Of a stretch of DNA of 64,000 nucleotides, positions 13,527 through 27,600 are shown piece by piece. Location of the stretch: contig NC_134028.1 in assembly GCF_964204645.1 (NCBI RefSeq), positions 7,977,001-8,041,000 on the forward strand, in the 5' to 3' direction. This DNA comes from Tubulanus polymorphus (taxonomy: Eukaryota; Nemertea; Palaeonemertea; Tubulaniformes; Tubulanidae). The notes under the pieces were generated by a model that worked only from the letters and a program-made list of their open reading frames with translations, did no database searches and had not been told where the DNA came from. Made by a program: the position numbers and the translations under genes. Within the stretch, counting starts at the first letter, position 1. Each line of letters begins with the position of its first letter.

Positions 13527-13948
13527 CGGTCATCCTTATTACCGAGATAACGTATTTTACCGAGATGACATGAAATATAACATATTTATTTATTCCTTAT
13601 CGATTTTAACACTTGAAATCATATTATATCAGTAATAAATGCCTGTTGGAGTCATATTTTACATATTTTGTCGGATATTTTTGTAAAAAAATAACTTTTA
13701 ACTTTATCGAGATGAGATCGTCGATCAATCAAATTCAATGAAATTTAATTGCTAACCGAGTTTACGTATTTGAAGTCAAAATTTTTTTAAATAAAAAAAT
13801 ATGTAAAATAGGACTCTAGAAGGTATTTATTACTGATATAACATGATTTCAAGTGTTAAAATCGATAAGGAATAAATAAATATGTTATATTTAATTTCAT
13901 CTCGGTTGATCTCAGTAAAATACATCATCTCGGTAATAAGGATGACCC
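13527..13948. mobile_element. 422-bp MITE with long terminal inverted repeats and 8-bp TSD
   Basis: The arms are about 170 bp. The left reads cGGTCATCCTTATTACCGAG and the right is its near-perfect reverse complement ending CTCGGTAATAAGGATGACC. The same 8 bp, CTGCACAG, flank it at 13519-13526 and 13949-13956. An 8-bp duplication points to the hAT (or P) group. The inner sequence is AT-rich and non-coding. It sits between the ABCA and annexin genes. Confidence 0.8.
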
Positions 13949-14006
13949 CTGCACAGGGGCTTGTCACAATTTATGGAGGATGGATGACACCAGTTATCCC
14001 TGTGGT

Positions 14007-14090
14007 GTGCTGTGGCTCAGTGGTTGAAGCACCCAAGCACTAATTAGCCACTATACTATTTTTTCGTTTGGTTTCGAATCCCAATATTGC
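14007..14090 (+). repeat. tRNA-like fragment
   Basis: Contains an A-box-like segment TGGCTCAGTGGTTGAAGC and a B-box-like segment GGTTTCGAATCCC about 50 bp later. The stems do not close into a functional tRNA, so it is probably the head of a decayed SINE. Confidence 0.35.
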
Positions 14091-14246
14091 AAGTCAGAAT
14101 TCTACTGTATTGCGCATGCCCCAACAAACCATAGGCCTACTCCATAACCGGAGCCACATCGTTTGTTCGGTGTTTGGTTCGTTGACAAAAAATATGTTTG
14201 ATTAATTTCAGTTTTTCTGATCGACGAGTAACTGATACTAGAAAAG

Positions 14247-17200
14247 ATGAGTTACCCTTATGGAGGAGGCGGAGGTTATCCACCTCAAGGAGGTTATGGA
14301 GGAGGTTATGGACAGCCTCCTCCCCCGGGTCCCGGATATCCAACACAACCCGGTTATCCTGCTGTAAGCGTCTTATCTAATGAATAAACGGCCTCGTGAT
14401 CTATTTTACCGCGACATCATGGGCCGGTTCCATAGTCAGGGCTTAGACTTAAAACCGGTCTAAGGCCGTCTTAGTTGCATATAGCCAATCTAACAACTTA
14501 AGAACACATTCTTAAGATTGGTCTGTGGTCTTGACTAAGGAACCAGCCCCTGACCTGAGCTTTGCTTCATATTCCATGTCCACATATGCTCTAATGATAG
14601 AATTCGGAGGGCCTTCTCATATTGGTTATTTATAATTCTGATTTCCATTGTTAGTTTGGAGTCAATATTAAATTCAAATTTTTAGGGCTAAATTCTCATT
14701 CTTGGGGTCAGTCATGGCTTATAAGACCACAGTTCTATTATCAATAGGCCTATTACCAATGACTTGACGACCACATTTGGACTTGAGTCATGACTGAGCA
14801 GCTTGGCTCAGAGCCACATACGTGTATTCCTATTTATGTCCATAAATTCTCTAATGATAGAATGCGAAGGGCTGTTGATAGCCAATTCTGATTTTGAATT
14901 TTGTTTCTATAAGCGCACAAATCAAATCGATCATTTCAAGTCAAATTTAACAGAACTTCGACCACATTTGGGCTTAAATCATGATGGAGAAAATAATAGG
15001 CCCAGAGCTACATATTCCTTTTTCTATGTATACATATGTTGTGCTCTGCGGCTACTTCATAATCGGCTTTGTTCTCATACTCTATCGTATCCTGAACACT
15101 ATATCTATCTATATGTATAGGGCCCAGGTATGCCTCAGCCAGGGTTTACTGATCCGTACGGGGCTGCGCCACCGCCTGGAGGAATCGGCTTTTCAGTAAG
15201 TAGGAAAGTCATTTTATCAATAAATCTATTTTCGTCAACTTCTTGAAAACTCTGACTCATCTCACAATTTTGAGTCAAATTAGTAGAATTTAAGCTAAGA
15301 TTTCAACTCTAAAAAGTTCAATGATACGTGGTATCTTTCTATAGATTCTTACTGTACTATACATGTATGTAGGCTTTTTGTCAATATTTGGGATTAACTT
15401 TCAGGGAATGCCGACGCCAGAAAGTGCTGGAATAAATCAAGTTCATGTAAGTCCGCTATAAAAACTCGGTCCGGCCACAGAATCTACTTGAACACTACGA
15501 CTTGAACAGAATCTACTCATCTTTAAAATGAATTTTTGTTTCAGGGTGGTGGGTACGGTATGCCTTCTGCTGCTGGCTACGGTCAACCAGCGTACGGACA
15601 GCCTCCCCCGCCGGCGCCAGGTTATGGCCAGCCACCAGTACCTGGTTATCCCCAACCCGGTTACGGTCAACCAGCGCCAGGAGGTTACGGTCAGCCACCG
15701 GCGCAAGGCTATGGCCAGCCACCGAGCGCTGGGTACGCGCCGGGCCCGGCTGCAGGCGGTTATGCACCCGCGCCAAGTGCCGGTGCATATCCAGGTTCGG
15801 GTGGGTATGCACCGGTGCCGAGTGGTGGCGCCGGCGCGTACGCTCCAGGAGGTGGGTACGCACCGCAACCAGGTGGGTATAATACAACCCCTGCCGCGGC
15901 TTCATATCAACCACCAAAAACGACATTGCACGTGGGAGCAGCTTCTGGTATCGTTCCTAAAATGAAAGGCATGAGCATTTCAGGACAAAGGGTACGTGTA
16001 CGATGAATATAACTATAGCCGTGATCACACACAGATGATTTGGCCTGGGCCGAATTGGCACGGATCAGGCCCGAGTCAAATTTAGCCTATAACTAGAGAG
16101 CGCTTTCATTCGCAAAACACTCCGTCGTTACTGAATAATGCTCAAACAAAGCAAAGCGAGTCATTTGTATTTCGTCGGGCCAAATACAGGCCCATTTGGC
16201 ACCCGTGTGAATAGTTGTTTCAGGCAAAATTTGGCCCGGGCCACAGATGCTCGTGTGATCGTGGTTTATGTGGATATATTTTTGCTTTTTTAGCGCTAGT
16301 TTCAGTTTCGTTGAAATGTTTTCAGTATCAAGGGACCCTTACGGATTACAAGGGTTTTAACCCGGAACAAGACGCTGGAGTTCTTAGAAAAGCTATGAAA
16401 GGAATCGGTAAATATAGAGACTAAATTTTCAGATTTGTTCATTCGGGTTGGAATTTTACCGTTGAGAGTCAAAAAGTGAAACAAAACTTCAGGTTCGGTG
16501 CAAGTGTTGAATACTGAAAATTAAGTCATACCTCAGATCGAAAATGAATGATCTAGAAAAGTATGAATAGGACTTTTTTTAAATTTTACCAGTTGCCTGA
16601 ATCGTCATTTTTCTGTTCTTTATCCGCTTCTATTCGTTAACATTGTGACATTATTTTTCGTAGGAACTGATGAGAAAGCTATCATCGACGTTCTCGGCCA
16701 CCGAACTAACGCCCAAAGATTGCGTATTCTCGTAACGTTCAAAACCATGTACGGCAAGGTAAGTAAGCCATATATATCGTAGAAGCGGATATTAGAATTT
16801 ATTGGTTAAAATAAAACTTAAATTCCAACCCTTTTGGTTATTTTATACTGGATATAAATGAACCTCAGAGGGAACTCATAATGATCACAAACTCGAATTG
16901 ACAAACCTTGCGTTTCGTCCCAAATGAGAAAATTTTACTAATTTCATACTGAAAAGAGAAAGAACTCGGATCAGTTATTACGGATATTTTCACTAGTCCC
17001 CTGATTTACATTGTAATGAGATTCTACTATATCTGCCGCTTTCGCAACAGGGGCGACCCAGCCTACTGCTGCTGCCGCTTGAGCGGTACTCGCGTTTGTA
17101 GAAGTGCCCTTCTATTTTGCAAGTTCTGGTAGAAGTAATTTGGAATGGTCAATTTGAATAATCGAAAATTGGTAAACTTCTTATCATTTGACGAATAGTC

Positions 17201-19973
17201 TTTCTTTAACAGGTTTAAATTTCATATTTTCTGGATGCAGAGAAGGATTTGATTCCCCAAATCAACTCATCTCAGATCGCATCTCAGAGCCCTGAAAATT
17301 CAAAATTTTCGAGGATATAGGTGCCCTTCCATAGCTGAGCAGTACTCAAAAACCTAGGCTAGATCCACCCCTGAACGAGTATTCAATTCATTAGTTCTTG
17401 GTTATGAGCGATAGAATTTCTGGTCCATTGTAGCAAGGATACGTTGTGTTTAATTTTAAAATTTCAAGACTTATTCATACTTAATCGAACGGTTCGATTG
17501 ACCAAGATTTGATGATTTTGTTCATTTCACGCAGGATTTGATTAAAGAGTTAAAAAGTGAACTTCGCGGTGATTTCGAGGACGCGATTATTGCACTGTTG
17601 AAACCGTTCGATACGTACGACGCTACTGAATTACGTAAAGCGATGAAGGTAGAAAATTGCGAAAAGTTCAGCATTTCTTGAGCATATTCGAACTCATGCT
17701 TGAGCTGTGGTCAATGATTTCGAAATTTTCAGGGAGCCGGAACTGACGAGGAAGCTTTGATAGAAATTATGTGTACGAGAACAAACCAAGAAATAGAGAA
17801 TATTAAGAAAGCCTATAAAGTCGGTATGTCTAAGGTGGTTGACAAAAAATAAAGTGGCTATCACTTCTAGCAGCGTGTGAGCGCATTTTATTGATGATTA
17901 GAATGGTCTTTCATCCCTAGTAGGCTGGGCTAGTCAATGACTGGAACGTCATAATCGCGTGAATAGACATCAAAAGAAAACGTTTTATAATTATGTTTGT
18001 AATTATGGCCTATGTTTGATTTTAGAGTTGAGGAGAGATTTAGAGAAGGATCTCGTCAGCGAAACCTCCGGTCATTTCAAGCGTTTAATGGTATCGATGG
18101 CAGCTGTAAGTGATGAAGATATTGATATTACGTTTGAAATTTCGTTTCGAGGTTTTCTAATCGCAGAATGATGGATTCAATCTTCTAATTACAGGGCGGG
18201 AGACTTGAGGATCAACCGGTAGATGTGAATAAAGCTAGAGCTGATGCGAAGGTAAGCCATAGAGTAAATTTTACAGAGCTTATTTCCACAGATGAGGGTT
18301 TTTGAGTTGATGTCTGGATTTAAGATTAGTTCCTATTCAAAGGATACACTTCAAAGCCTTTATTCTATGATTCGTATTACAGTGGATCCTCTTTAATACG
18401 TATCTTGTGGGCGTCAGTGAAATCATCGTGTTATTAAATTCTGGATTGATATAATCTTCTCAGCTGGATATCTAAATCATTGTAACAAAGGGGTTTCATA
18501 TTAAACAGAATCGTATTAACTGGGTCTGATCGTATTACTATGCACGCCTTGACGCTCGTTGTGGGCCCAGTAGGTTATTTTCAGGAGCCCACGGTAGATT
18601 TGTTTCGGTTTGCATTACAGGCTTTATACGATGCCGGAGAGAAGAAGTGGGGCACGGACGAGTCGAAGTTCAATTCGATCCTCGCGAGTCAAAGCGAACA
18701 GCAATTGAAACTCGTATTCGATGAATATCAGAAACTAACCGGACGGTCGCTAGAGCAGGCGATCCGCAGCGAAATGTCTGGTGATTTACTGAACGGCATG
18801 TTAGCTCTAGGTAAATATTATCGCCGCAGATATAGAGAATTTCATACTAATATAAGGAAAGCTGAAGTCTGATTAGTCAACTAGTGGTCGGAAATAATAA
18901 TCGAACGCACTTTCGTTCGGTCGTAATGCATTTCACTGTGTCGGCCATCTTGGAACTAGGTCCGAACTATATCGTCCGTGCTCAATTATTTCTTGACCAT
19001 AGTTTCGACTAACTGACATTCGGTTTCACTTAGTTCGCAAATCGTCGACTAACTCCACTAACCGATGTACACCATAAGTAGTATCTGGGAAGTACTGGGA
19101 ATTATAGCCATGACAGCAAACATGTTAAGCTTAAAATTTTGCGTTATAGGGAATACCTTGTGTAACATGGCACTAAAAGAGAATTGCTCGATTTAAAGTG
19201 AACCGAAATATTAAAAATATTTTAAAAAGTTTAAAAATATTTAAAAAAGTTAAATTGCATTCGAATAGTGTTAATAGGCAGGACTTGAGATTGACTTGAT
19301 TGTTGAAATTAGAAGTTCATTTCATGTTTAAACCTGCGAGTTTATTTTTAGCCAAGAACTGTGAAACTTTAGTCCAGGCGTGCTAAACTTCGCGAAGAAA
19401 AAGGCCGTTATCAATTCTACTCATTTTGCTGTGCTTGCATTGGAACAGATTTTGTCAAATCTGTCTCTTAACTCATCTGTCCAGAAGAGTGATTTGTAAT
19501 GTCCTACTCTTAGTAATGGATGGTTCACCGCATATTTCTTGTTTTTCAGCTAAAGTCGCTCAAAATCGTCCAGCCTTCTTCGCTGAACGTCTGTATAGAT
19601 CTATGAAGGTATGATGCAAATACATAATATAATACTAACTGGACTGTATTTTCGAATGAGCTGTCAATATGCCTTTTGTTATCGTCGAATAATTCAGGGA
19701 TTAGGAACGAACGACACGACGCTGATCCGAATTATCGTCACTCGGTGTGAAAAAGACATGGTCCAAATTAAACAAGAATTTCAGAAAATGTACGGAAAAT
19801 CGCTGGAATCATTCATTAAGGTTTGTGCTATGATTCGATTTCTCCTCATATGGATCGGTATCTTTTTCCGTCCTCAAGATATTTTTTCTCAAGCGAATGT
19901 TCCATTTTTTCAGGATGATTGTTCCGGTGATTATAAGCGAATATTGCTTTCTCTTGTCGGAGTCAATTATTAA
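14247..19973 (+). CDS. Annexin A7/A11-like protein (543 aa)
   Basis: Ca2+-dependent phospholipid-binding protein of the cytosol and membrane surfaces. Coding exons: 14247-14363, 15121-15195, 15405-15446, 15545-15991, 16326-16407, 16664-16758, 17535-17648, 17733-17823, 18026-18105, 18195-18251, 18621-18810, 19550-19608, 19698-19820, 19914-19973. All have GT/AG borders and the phases close exactly. Residues 1 to about 227 are Gly/Tyr/Pro/Gln-rich low complexity (GYGQP-type repeats), as in annexins A7 and A11. The rest is a four-repeat annexin core with type II Ca2+ motifs GIGTDE (about 254), GAGTDE (about 325), WGTDE (about 409, degenerate start) and GLGTND (about 484). It ends LLSLVGVNY. An acceptor at 14211 implies an upstream untranslated exon. 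A poly(A) signal AATAAA is at 20187-20192, with more farther on. Confidence 0.95.
14421..14550. mobile_element. Small MITE in annexin intron
   Basis: Inverted arms: GGGCCGGTTCC...TAGTCAGGGCTTAGAC on the left against TCTGTGGTCTTGACTAAGGA then ACCAGCCCC on the right. About 130 bp, non-coding, inside the intron after the first coding exon. Confidence 0.45.
16017..16265. mobile_element. TIR MITE in annexin intron
   Basis: Left arm GCCGTGATCACACACAGATG and GGCCTGGGCC; right arm GGCCCGGGCC and CTCGTGTGATCGTGGT are near inverse complements. About 249 bp between the Gly/Tyr/Pro-rich exon and the first core exon. Confidence 0.55.
17048..17373. mobile_element. hAT-like MITE in annexin intron
   Basis: Starts CAGGGGCGACCCAGCCT and ends AGGCTAGATCCACCCCTG, matching the CAGGGG...CCCCTG termini of the element at 9707-9973. 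About 326 bp, non-coding, no clear target duplication. Confidence 0.5.
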
Positions 19974-21684
19974 ACTCGGTAATGAACGTCTGAACGCTCG
20001 ATAGCTTCCATATTAAACCCTTCTGTATGTTAATGATATATAATGGTATATGCATATTGCTTTACGAATATTTTGTAATTTATCAAGGTTATTGATATTA
20101 ATCCATGTTTGATTCTATGCCTTAGTTAGATTCTGTTAATAGATTTTATACACGAGTTGACTGGGGAAAGAAAGATTCAGTTGAAGAATAAATCCAAACG
20201 CTCTACTATCTCATCTTTATTTGGTCATTCCTATCCATATCGAGTATGTAAGTAAGTGTTAAATTGAATCTCAGCCATGTTAATGTGTCTGTGATGTTCC
20301 TTCAACTGCTGAAGGATCACAGGGCCGATCCAAGGAAACTTATACAAGTGCCCTTTTTCATTTTGCCTACAGAGATAATTATTAATGCATTTCAGAATGA
20401 GTCGGGCTATTATTGCCCTTTTTAAACATCGAAGTGCCCTGTTGGGATATGACAAGTTCTTCAAAATTAGCCCCTCTGTGCCAGAGTACACCTAATATTG
20501 CCTTTTTGGCATTGGACTTTTCAGTTGCCCTTTTGGTATTTCAAGTCCTTCAAAATTAACCAGTTGATCGTGTCTGTGATGTTCTCCATATACTGGTAGT
20601 GGCATTTCTACTAAGACTTGGTGCCTGGTATAGAATGTTCTGCTTTCATTTAACATTATACCCGTCCTTATTTCTTCTCCAGACAAGTAATTCGCAGGAT
20701 TTCTCTATAGTGCAGTCAGTCGCGATAGGTTGAAAACTATGTTTTATATCTTGTTAATGTTCAATCGTGTACTAATTTTTAGGTGTGTATATAAACGTGT
20801 CCATAAAAATCTTGTATCTCGCTCCAGTTGTTTGTCATGTGTAGTCGAGTCGCGTTCTACTGTAAAATCATGCGTTTGAACTACAGAAATGTAAAATACT
20901 TTTAAAAAAATGGTGCTTGATTCGAGTAATAAGGTTTTTTAGGGGGCTAATTAATAAGGCCCTTTGAATTCATGAGCGATTCATGATCAATGCAACTTGC
21001 ATTCTAATTTTCTTCGACAAACTTTGGTTTACTACTTGTTTCACTTTGGTTTTCTGCCAGAGAAAAGTTCGATAGCTGATCCTATATTACGTGAATTCAT
21101 ATTGTTCTATGGAAGGGTTTTTTTTTCGATAAAAATTTCATTCGACGATTTTCCTTTTGATCATGTTTGTTATATATAATAAACTCATCGTCTTTCCAGT
21201 AGGTATACGGTTTAACGTGCATGAGTGTAGAATTTTTACATGTTTTATTTAACAATTAGATTTTGAAAATACTCTAGTTCCAACTTGTTAATGGTCTTAA
21301 TAATACATAACGCTGTAATGTCAAAGAGTGATGTGCCATCTACATTAATTTTTGTAACTGTCCATTATCAATGTTACTATCAATATTATTGTATGTTGTT
21401 TATTCATGAATATTAATAAATTCATCTATATTTAACGAGTATTAAATATCTAGTTATTTACTTCACCAAGTGGACTTACAACTAGTGGTTCTACAGTCGA
21501 AACTCTACTTAAGTCACGTTTTATTAGACAGAAATGACCTCAACCTCCTTGAAAAAATCCATGTATTTCCTTACTAACGAAAACTGAAAGCTTTGCATTT
21601 AATTTTCATTTCTTAGTTTTCTTTTCATAATCTTATATAATACAAGTAGGTACATTATAATACAGATATTAAATGCATACATTC
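19974..21684. other. Annexin 3' region and annexin-PPAN convergent spacer
   Basis: Begins with the annexin 3'UTR (AATAAA at 20187-20192; further AATAAA copies near 21178 and 21415 could give longer ends). A degenerate repeat at about 20320-20690 contains two copies of tgtctgtgatgtt and a hAT-like start CAGGGCCGATCCAAGG. No coding potential seen. Confidence 0.5.
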
Positions 21685-24600
21685 TCAACGACGACGACTG
21701 CCTCCCCGACCTCTCGTCCCACCTCCCCGACCTCTTGTACCACCTCGACCTCTCATCCCACCCCCTCGACCTCTCATTCCATCACCACGACCTCCTCTCA
21801 TCCCGCCTCCACGACCTCCTCTCGTCCCAGTTCCAGGTCCTTTCGTTCTTACTCCAGCTTGAACTCTGGTTCCTCTGTTGCTCGATTTACCTCTCATTTC
21901 ACCTCTTTGTCCGCCTCTGCCGTTCAGTGATTTACCTCGCCGAGGAACACCTTTATTCGACATCTCCATCTTCAGTTTTTTATTGCGGTGAAGCGACGGC
22001 TTGCGAGGTGTCTGTTTTCGTTTCAAGCCACGCACGATATCTAAAAGATATAAACATTTCATTAACATTCAAAAGAAAAGTACAGTAGAACTCGCTTAAT
22101 TTTGATTTTCACTTAATTCGGATGAAATGTTTGGTCCATTTAACCTGGAACCATAGATTTTATTTAATTCAAAGAAATCTGGGCAGTCCCAAGTCATCTG
22201 AATTAAGAGTATTTTAAGTGAGTTCTATTGTAGAAACAATGCATCTTCGCACAGTCAGTGGCACTTGATGTAAAAGACAGATGCCAATCATTTTGACCTT
22301 GAATTTATTTTCGCTAACATTTCATCTAAAATCTCTGAATGCTACCATAGCAACAATTATGGTTTTTAATGAGCCATAGTCCCTGGGGTAGATAGGAAAA
22401 TTGGCACCAAAAGAATAGCTAGGGCAAGCCTCGCTAAGTTGCAACCTAAGAAGTTTTGATAAAATTCAACCTAGAAGATTAAATTAGCAGATTGATGATC
22501 ACTGTCTTGATATAAACCTCAATGGAAAGGTGGTGTTCCGGGTCACCGAGAACGCCCTAGATATGCTTGTATGATCATTATCTTTTTGAGGAGTACCTTG
22601 CATACAAACACTGGATCCTGCTATGTCTACATATTCATGCATAGGTAATGAGAATACACAATATCCAAGTCGGATGAATAAGTAGAAAAGGCAAGGTATT
22701 AGATGATAGCCAAAACGCTGCAGGATAAGATATTCTCACCCAACAAAACATTTCATCTTATATTAGGATTTATCGTGGGATTATCTACTTATGTTCATGC
22801 ATGCTTCACAGTTTTTATGAGCAGACGCACACATCTCAAACAGATCCACAGTATACAACATTTACCTTCATCGGGCTCTTCGCCAACTTCTTGTCTGTAA
22901 TATTCTACATCATCATCATCTTCCTCTTCAGCATTATTTTCATCATCAGCATCATCATCATCAGCATCATCATCATCAGCAATTTTGGTGTTATTTCCAG
23001 TATTATCTTCAGTATTATCTGAAAAGAACCAGAAACCAGTGTCTACTGTGCAAAATGATAACCGCAATCGCGCAAAAAACATCAAATTACCTTCATCTTT
23101 TTCTTCTCCATCCTGCTCAGCCTTTCTCTTCATTCCAGCTAATGCCTTCTCTTTAATCATCTCTTTTTCTAATTCTTTTTTCTTTACATTTTCCTTCTGG
23201 ATTTGTTTTCGTTTATCCTTCAATTTCCTATGGAAATACCCGCCAAAATATTCAGTCTTTTCAACCAATGTCTTAATTTTGAATTAAATAGCGAGCAATA
23301 TGTGGTTAGAGCATTGACTATGGGAAACCAGGTTGTGGGTTCAAATGTACATTACCATACTGTCCTCAAGGAAGACACTTATTTTCATTGCCTCTCTCCA
23401 CCCAGCTAGGAGCAAATGGATACCTGGCCCAATAGATGACTCGATAGAATGTTACTTCTCCCCAGGGAGAGATGAATGATAAATAGTTGGAGATAGAAGG
23501 TTGGGGCATAGTTGATTTGAGTTCTAAAAAGTTCGGGGTAATAATACCAACTACCGGTAATAAAAAGCGCCTTCGAACATTTGTGTCTCATGAAGAGGGT
23601 GCTATGGAAAATTTAATTGTTATATTCAATTGATCAAATAAGAATCAATTTTCCCATACTTTTTTTCTTCTTTAATCTTCTGCTGCAACTGAATTTCTTC
23701 GGGCGTTTTCGCGATGAAATCGTGGAAGATGACCTTCCCGTCGCAGATTCCCTCTTCTACTTTAATCAAGTGTAACGTCATTCTCGGCCCGATTTCAGTC
23801 AACCTGTTTAATCATTAAATAAATCTATAATAAGTACTGTTCCGACAAGATAGTAGTGTTAGTCAACGAAGACGGCATGTCTAACAGTTAATCACCTGAT
23901 TGCCGATTGTGATGCCCTTTTATTTCCTTTTCCGGGCATGTTTTGTGGAAGTACGATTTCATTGTGAGGACCATCTAATTCAACTTCGCTTTCTGATAGA
24001 TTCCCTCTGCAAAAGCAACCAAAAAATGCGAATTATTTCTTTGCCTTTATCTGCAATTTAACAGCTCTCAATCCAAAGTTCAGAGTGACAAACTTGGAAC
24101 AAATGCCATGTTGTAGAGTTCTCAGAGGAAACGAGCCATTGAATTCATCAGATATCAATTTGTAAGGCTGACATTTACATGAATTCAACCTATAAATACT
24201 GGGTACATGTATTTCCCAGTCTAAAATTGTGGGTTAAGTATAACTAATTATTTATTCTAAATCAATAATTACTTATTTTCTTTGTAATATGATCGTAACT
24301 ATGATGGTTGTTAGCCGGGTTAAGGGATAAAGATAATTTCGACATGCAGTCTTTGAAACCAGATTTTACTCTAACCACTTCGACATGATACCAGTACAAA
24401 TGTAATCACTATGGAACCATTATTTCAGAACCTAGTAAGACTACTGTATTCAAACTGACCTGAGAATAAACTCGCTGACATCTTCGTAAGCGCCTAAATC
24501 TGGCAACTTCGATTTAATCAGTTTTTTGACGCCACGACTCATTCCGACAGGCACAGCGCGAACATTACTGAAAATAAGGCAAATTCATTTTTACCAAGAA

Positions 24601-27600
24601 AGATAAATAATTGTCCGGAGAGATGGAAATGTTTGTATCACCGCGTAGAAATTACTTACTAATGACGAAGATCTATATTTTTTGTTTCAGGATCGTACTG
24701 CAACAATAACGTTCTTTTGATATCGGCTAATTTAACCTGTGTAGAATGACGATGAAAACTGTCAAGGCAAGACAAATATAAGAAATCCAACAAATTTGAT
24801 ATTTCAAACACGTTTGATATTGTGTTATTAGAGACACTGAAATCAGTCGCAGCCGTGTGAACCCGCAGATGAGTCGCTACGATTTCTCAGTCGCACTATC
24901 AAATCGCACGAAAAAAATTGCTTCTCCGCGCCAGTCTTAAAATGAACTGATTTTGGTGAACAATGATGGCCCCAGTCAAACATATCAAATCTCAGTTTTT
25001 GGGCTTTTTATGTGTCAAGATAGATGTATATACCAAATATCAATGCAATTCATTGAAACATCTTCGAAACTTCCCAAAATAACTGGATTCTGTCTACAAA
25101 CAGACAAATGATAATGATAAGTGAAGACAATAGCCCACTAAGATTTAAGTCGGAAGTGGGCTGAAAAGTATTCAGTTCTTGCGAGAGAATGGGTTTACAA
25201 ATAAATTGAGTTAAATCCGATCAAAGGCAGGAGTTCACTATATTTACAGTACAAACGAGGTCGAGCGGTATAGAATATCATCATTTACCTTATTGATATT
25301 GATCGACGGAAACATATTCTGAAACATCGTCGACATCAGTTTCAAGTGTAATCCTTCGCCGGTGAAATTGTTCATAACCAGTAACGGATGGTGATCGAAT
25401 TGTTTCGGATCGGAATAATGCCGCTTCAACGACGACACGATATCGCGACTCAGCGTATACTCCTGTATTTTAAACGTCAACGTCGGTCCGCGCGGCAGAC
25501 GCATTACTTTTAAATACATTCCGTTCTCGGTTTTCGTGAACGAGAGAATATTCGTGATGTTCAACGGTCCGGCCATCGATATGAAGTCTTTTAACGTGTT
25601 TTTCCGTCTCGCCTGTGAATGAAACAATGAATGAATTTGAATTACTGTTCCGCCTACCAGCTTTTAGTTATTTGCCGGGTAAATTATCCTCCGCATGCAA
25701 ATTCTTTTTGAAATGAATACTTTTATGAATTCGACTCCTTCCAAATAAAATTAAACTCTGTAACAGTGAACTTAACGGCAGCAGAAAACCAATCATAGTC
25801 TGTTTAGCTCAGTATATTTCATTATCAACATTATGAGCAAAATTTCAAACTTTTTAACCCTTTCAGTGCGGTGTACATATTGATGGACTTTGCTAATAAG
25901 TGTGGTGCATCAATGTAATGATCAAGTACTTTTTTCTCTATTGGAAGATGGTAGCACCCATCAAACATTGTGAAATATTGAAAAATAACAATACACTGCA
26001 CTGCAGTGTAGATGCACTACGACTGCATGCACATTCTATAACATACTGGGCTTAAGTTCTACAGTTTTCAATTTATCCCAGCAATTTTGGCAAAAAATTT
26101 GTCAACACCAAGGGGGTAAACTGGTAAATCATTGCACCAGAGTTCTCCACTATCAAGTAATTATGCAACCATTTTCTTTCCTGATAGCAGAACCTGGCAG
26201 GTAGATCTGTTGGAAGCTGAGCAGTATATTCCTTAGAAGAGGCGTGGAGTATGCTAACTTACTCTAAGGTTTCTCGCGCAGAAAGGTTCCATGATTCTCC
26301 GAGTATCGTCCATCAGTTCTTTGACATATTTGCCGACGACTCCTCTGTGTATGACGAATGCATGTGGCACTTTGCTGTATTCATCTTCCAACATTTGCTT
26401 CTGTTTTTCTTTGATTTTTATCACAGATTTTCCCACTTTCTTCTTCCCCTGAAAGAAACAATTTTGATGGGTCACCTTACGTTACAATGTCTTACAACAA
26501 AACCGAACATCTTAAGTCTTACATACAAAGCTCTTCGTTCAAGAAAGCACAATTTATCAGAATATGCATATCCAGTTGAGACTTGGTTACTTAAGTTTCA
26601 GGACCGAGCATTTACTTATACATGCAGGAAAAAATACATAAAGAGGACTATAATCACACTGCCGTAAATGAACTACAGCGGTCAGAGGGTTTACGACATT
26701 CGAAACTGCAGCTTGTTGAATGGCAGAAAATAAGGGTTTAGGGATTTGAGGGTTCGGGTCCTGAGGAGGGTCTTGTTTATGTGTCATAATAGTTAAGTAA
26801 GGCATAGGCTAAGGAAAAAAAATAGTTTTACATCAGCATCTGGCCTCATGAGAGCTAAAGACTAGTGGTTAGAATGCAGTGCTAGTATACTATCTAAAAA
26901 GAAGCGTGCATGTTCCAATCCCAATTTATGGCAATTGGTTATTTCTCAGAATGTCTCTAAGTCGTCATCATATGCACTGCCTACATCTAGCCAGTGTCAT
27001 TCATTTTTGTGGACGCACATGCAGAGTAATGGGCTCAAGCATTTAGTATTTTTTTGCCGACATCTATATATGATAAGACATACTAACAGAATTAATACAA
27101 TCAAATCATTTGATTAGGTATAGGGTTAGGGCTTCGATAGAGTTGGGGTCAAGACGGTTAGCTAGGATAGTTGAGCGCTAGTTAAAATATTGGTTGGGAT
27201 TCACCGAGCCTCTGTTGTGGTCAAGTGGAAAGACGCTGCACTAACAATACGTTGGCCCAGGTTTGAATACTGCTCTATGTCCGCTCCATTTTTTCTCCGC
27301 TGTTCTCCACTCCACACTTTCCTTGAATACTTTATAAGTTGCGCACTTTAAGCATGCGCAGCTTAAGTCAGCCAATCAGAACGAGTCATCGGCAAAATAG
27401 CAGTAACAGGAATAATGCCACGTCGGCAAAATATCACCTGCCTTAACTTTTTTTCACTCACACCCCATATTACTACAACAAGGACAGCAACAACACTCTC
27501 CAACTGAACAAATTACAAACGTTGTTACATCGTTGGAAGTGATTATTTAGCCGGATCCAATAAAATCATTTTATTATTGGGTTTAGGGTTAGGGTTTCGA

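Noticed and set aside
15443-15868. Minus-strand and +2 ORFs of about 140 codons over the annexin N-terminal exon
   Set aside because: Repetitive Gly/Tyr/Pro codons keep other frames open; the plus frame joins perfectly to the annexin core.
22910-22985. (ATC)n microsatellite
   Set aside because: It is coding: the Asp-rich acidic block of PPAN on the minus strand.
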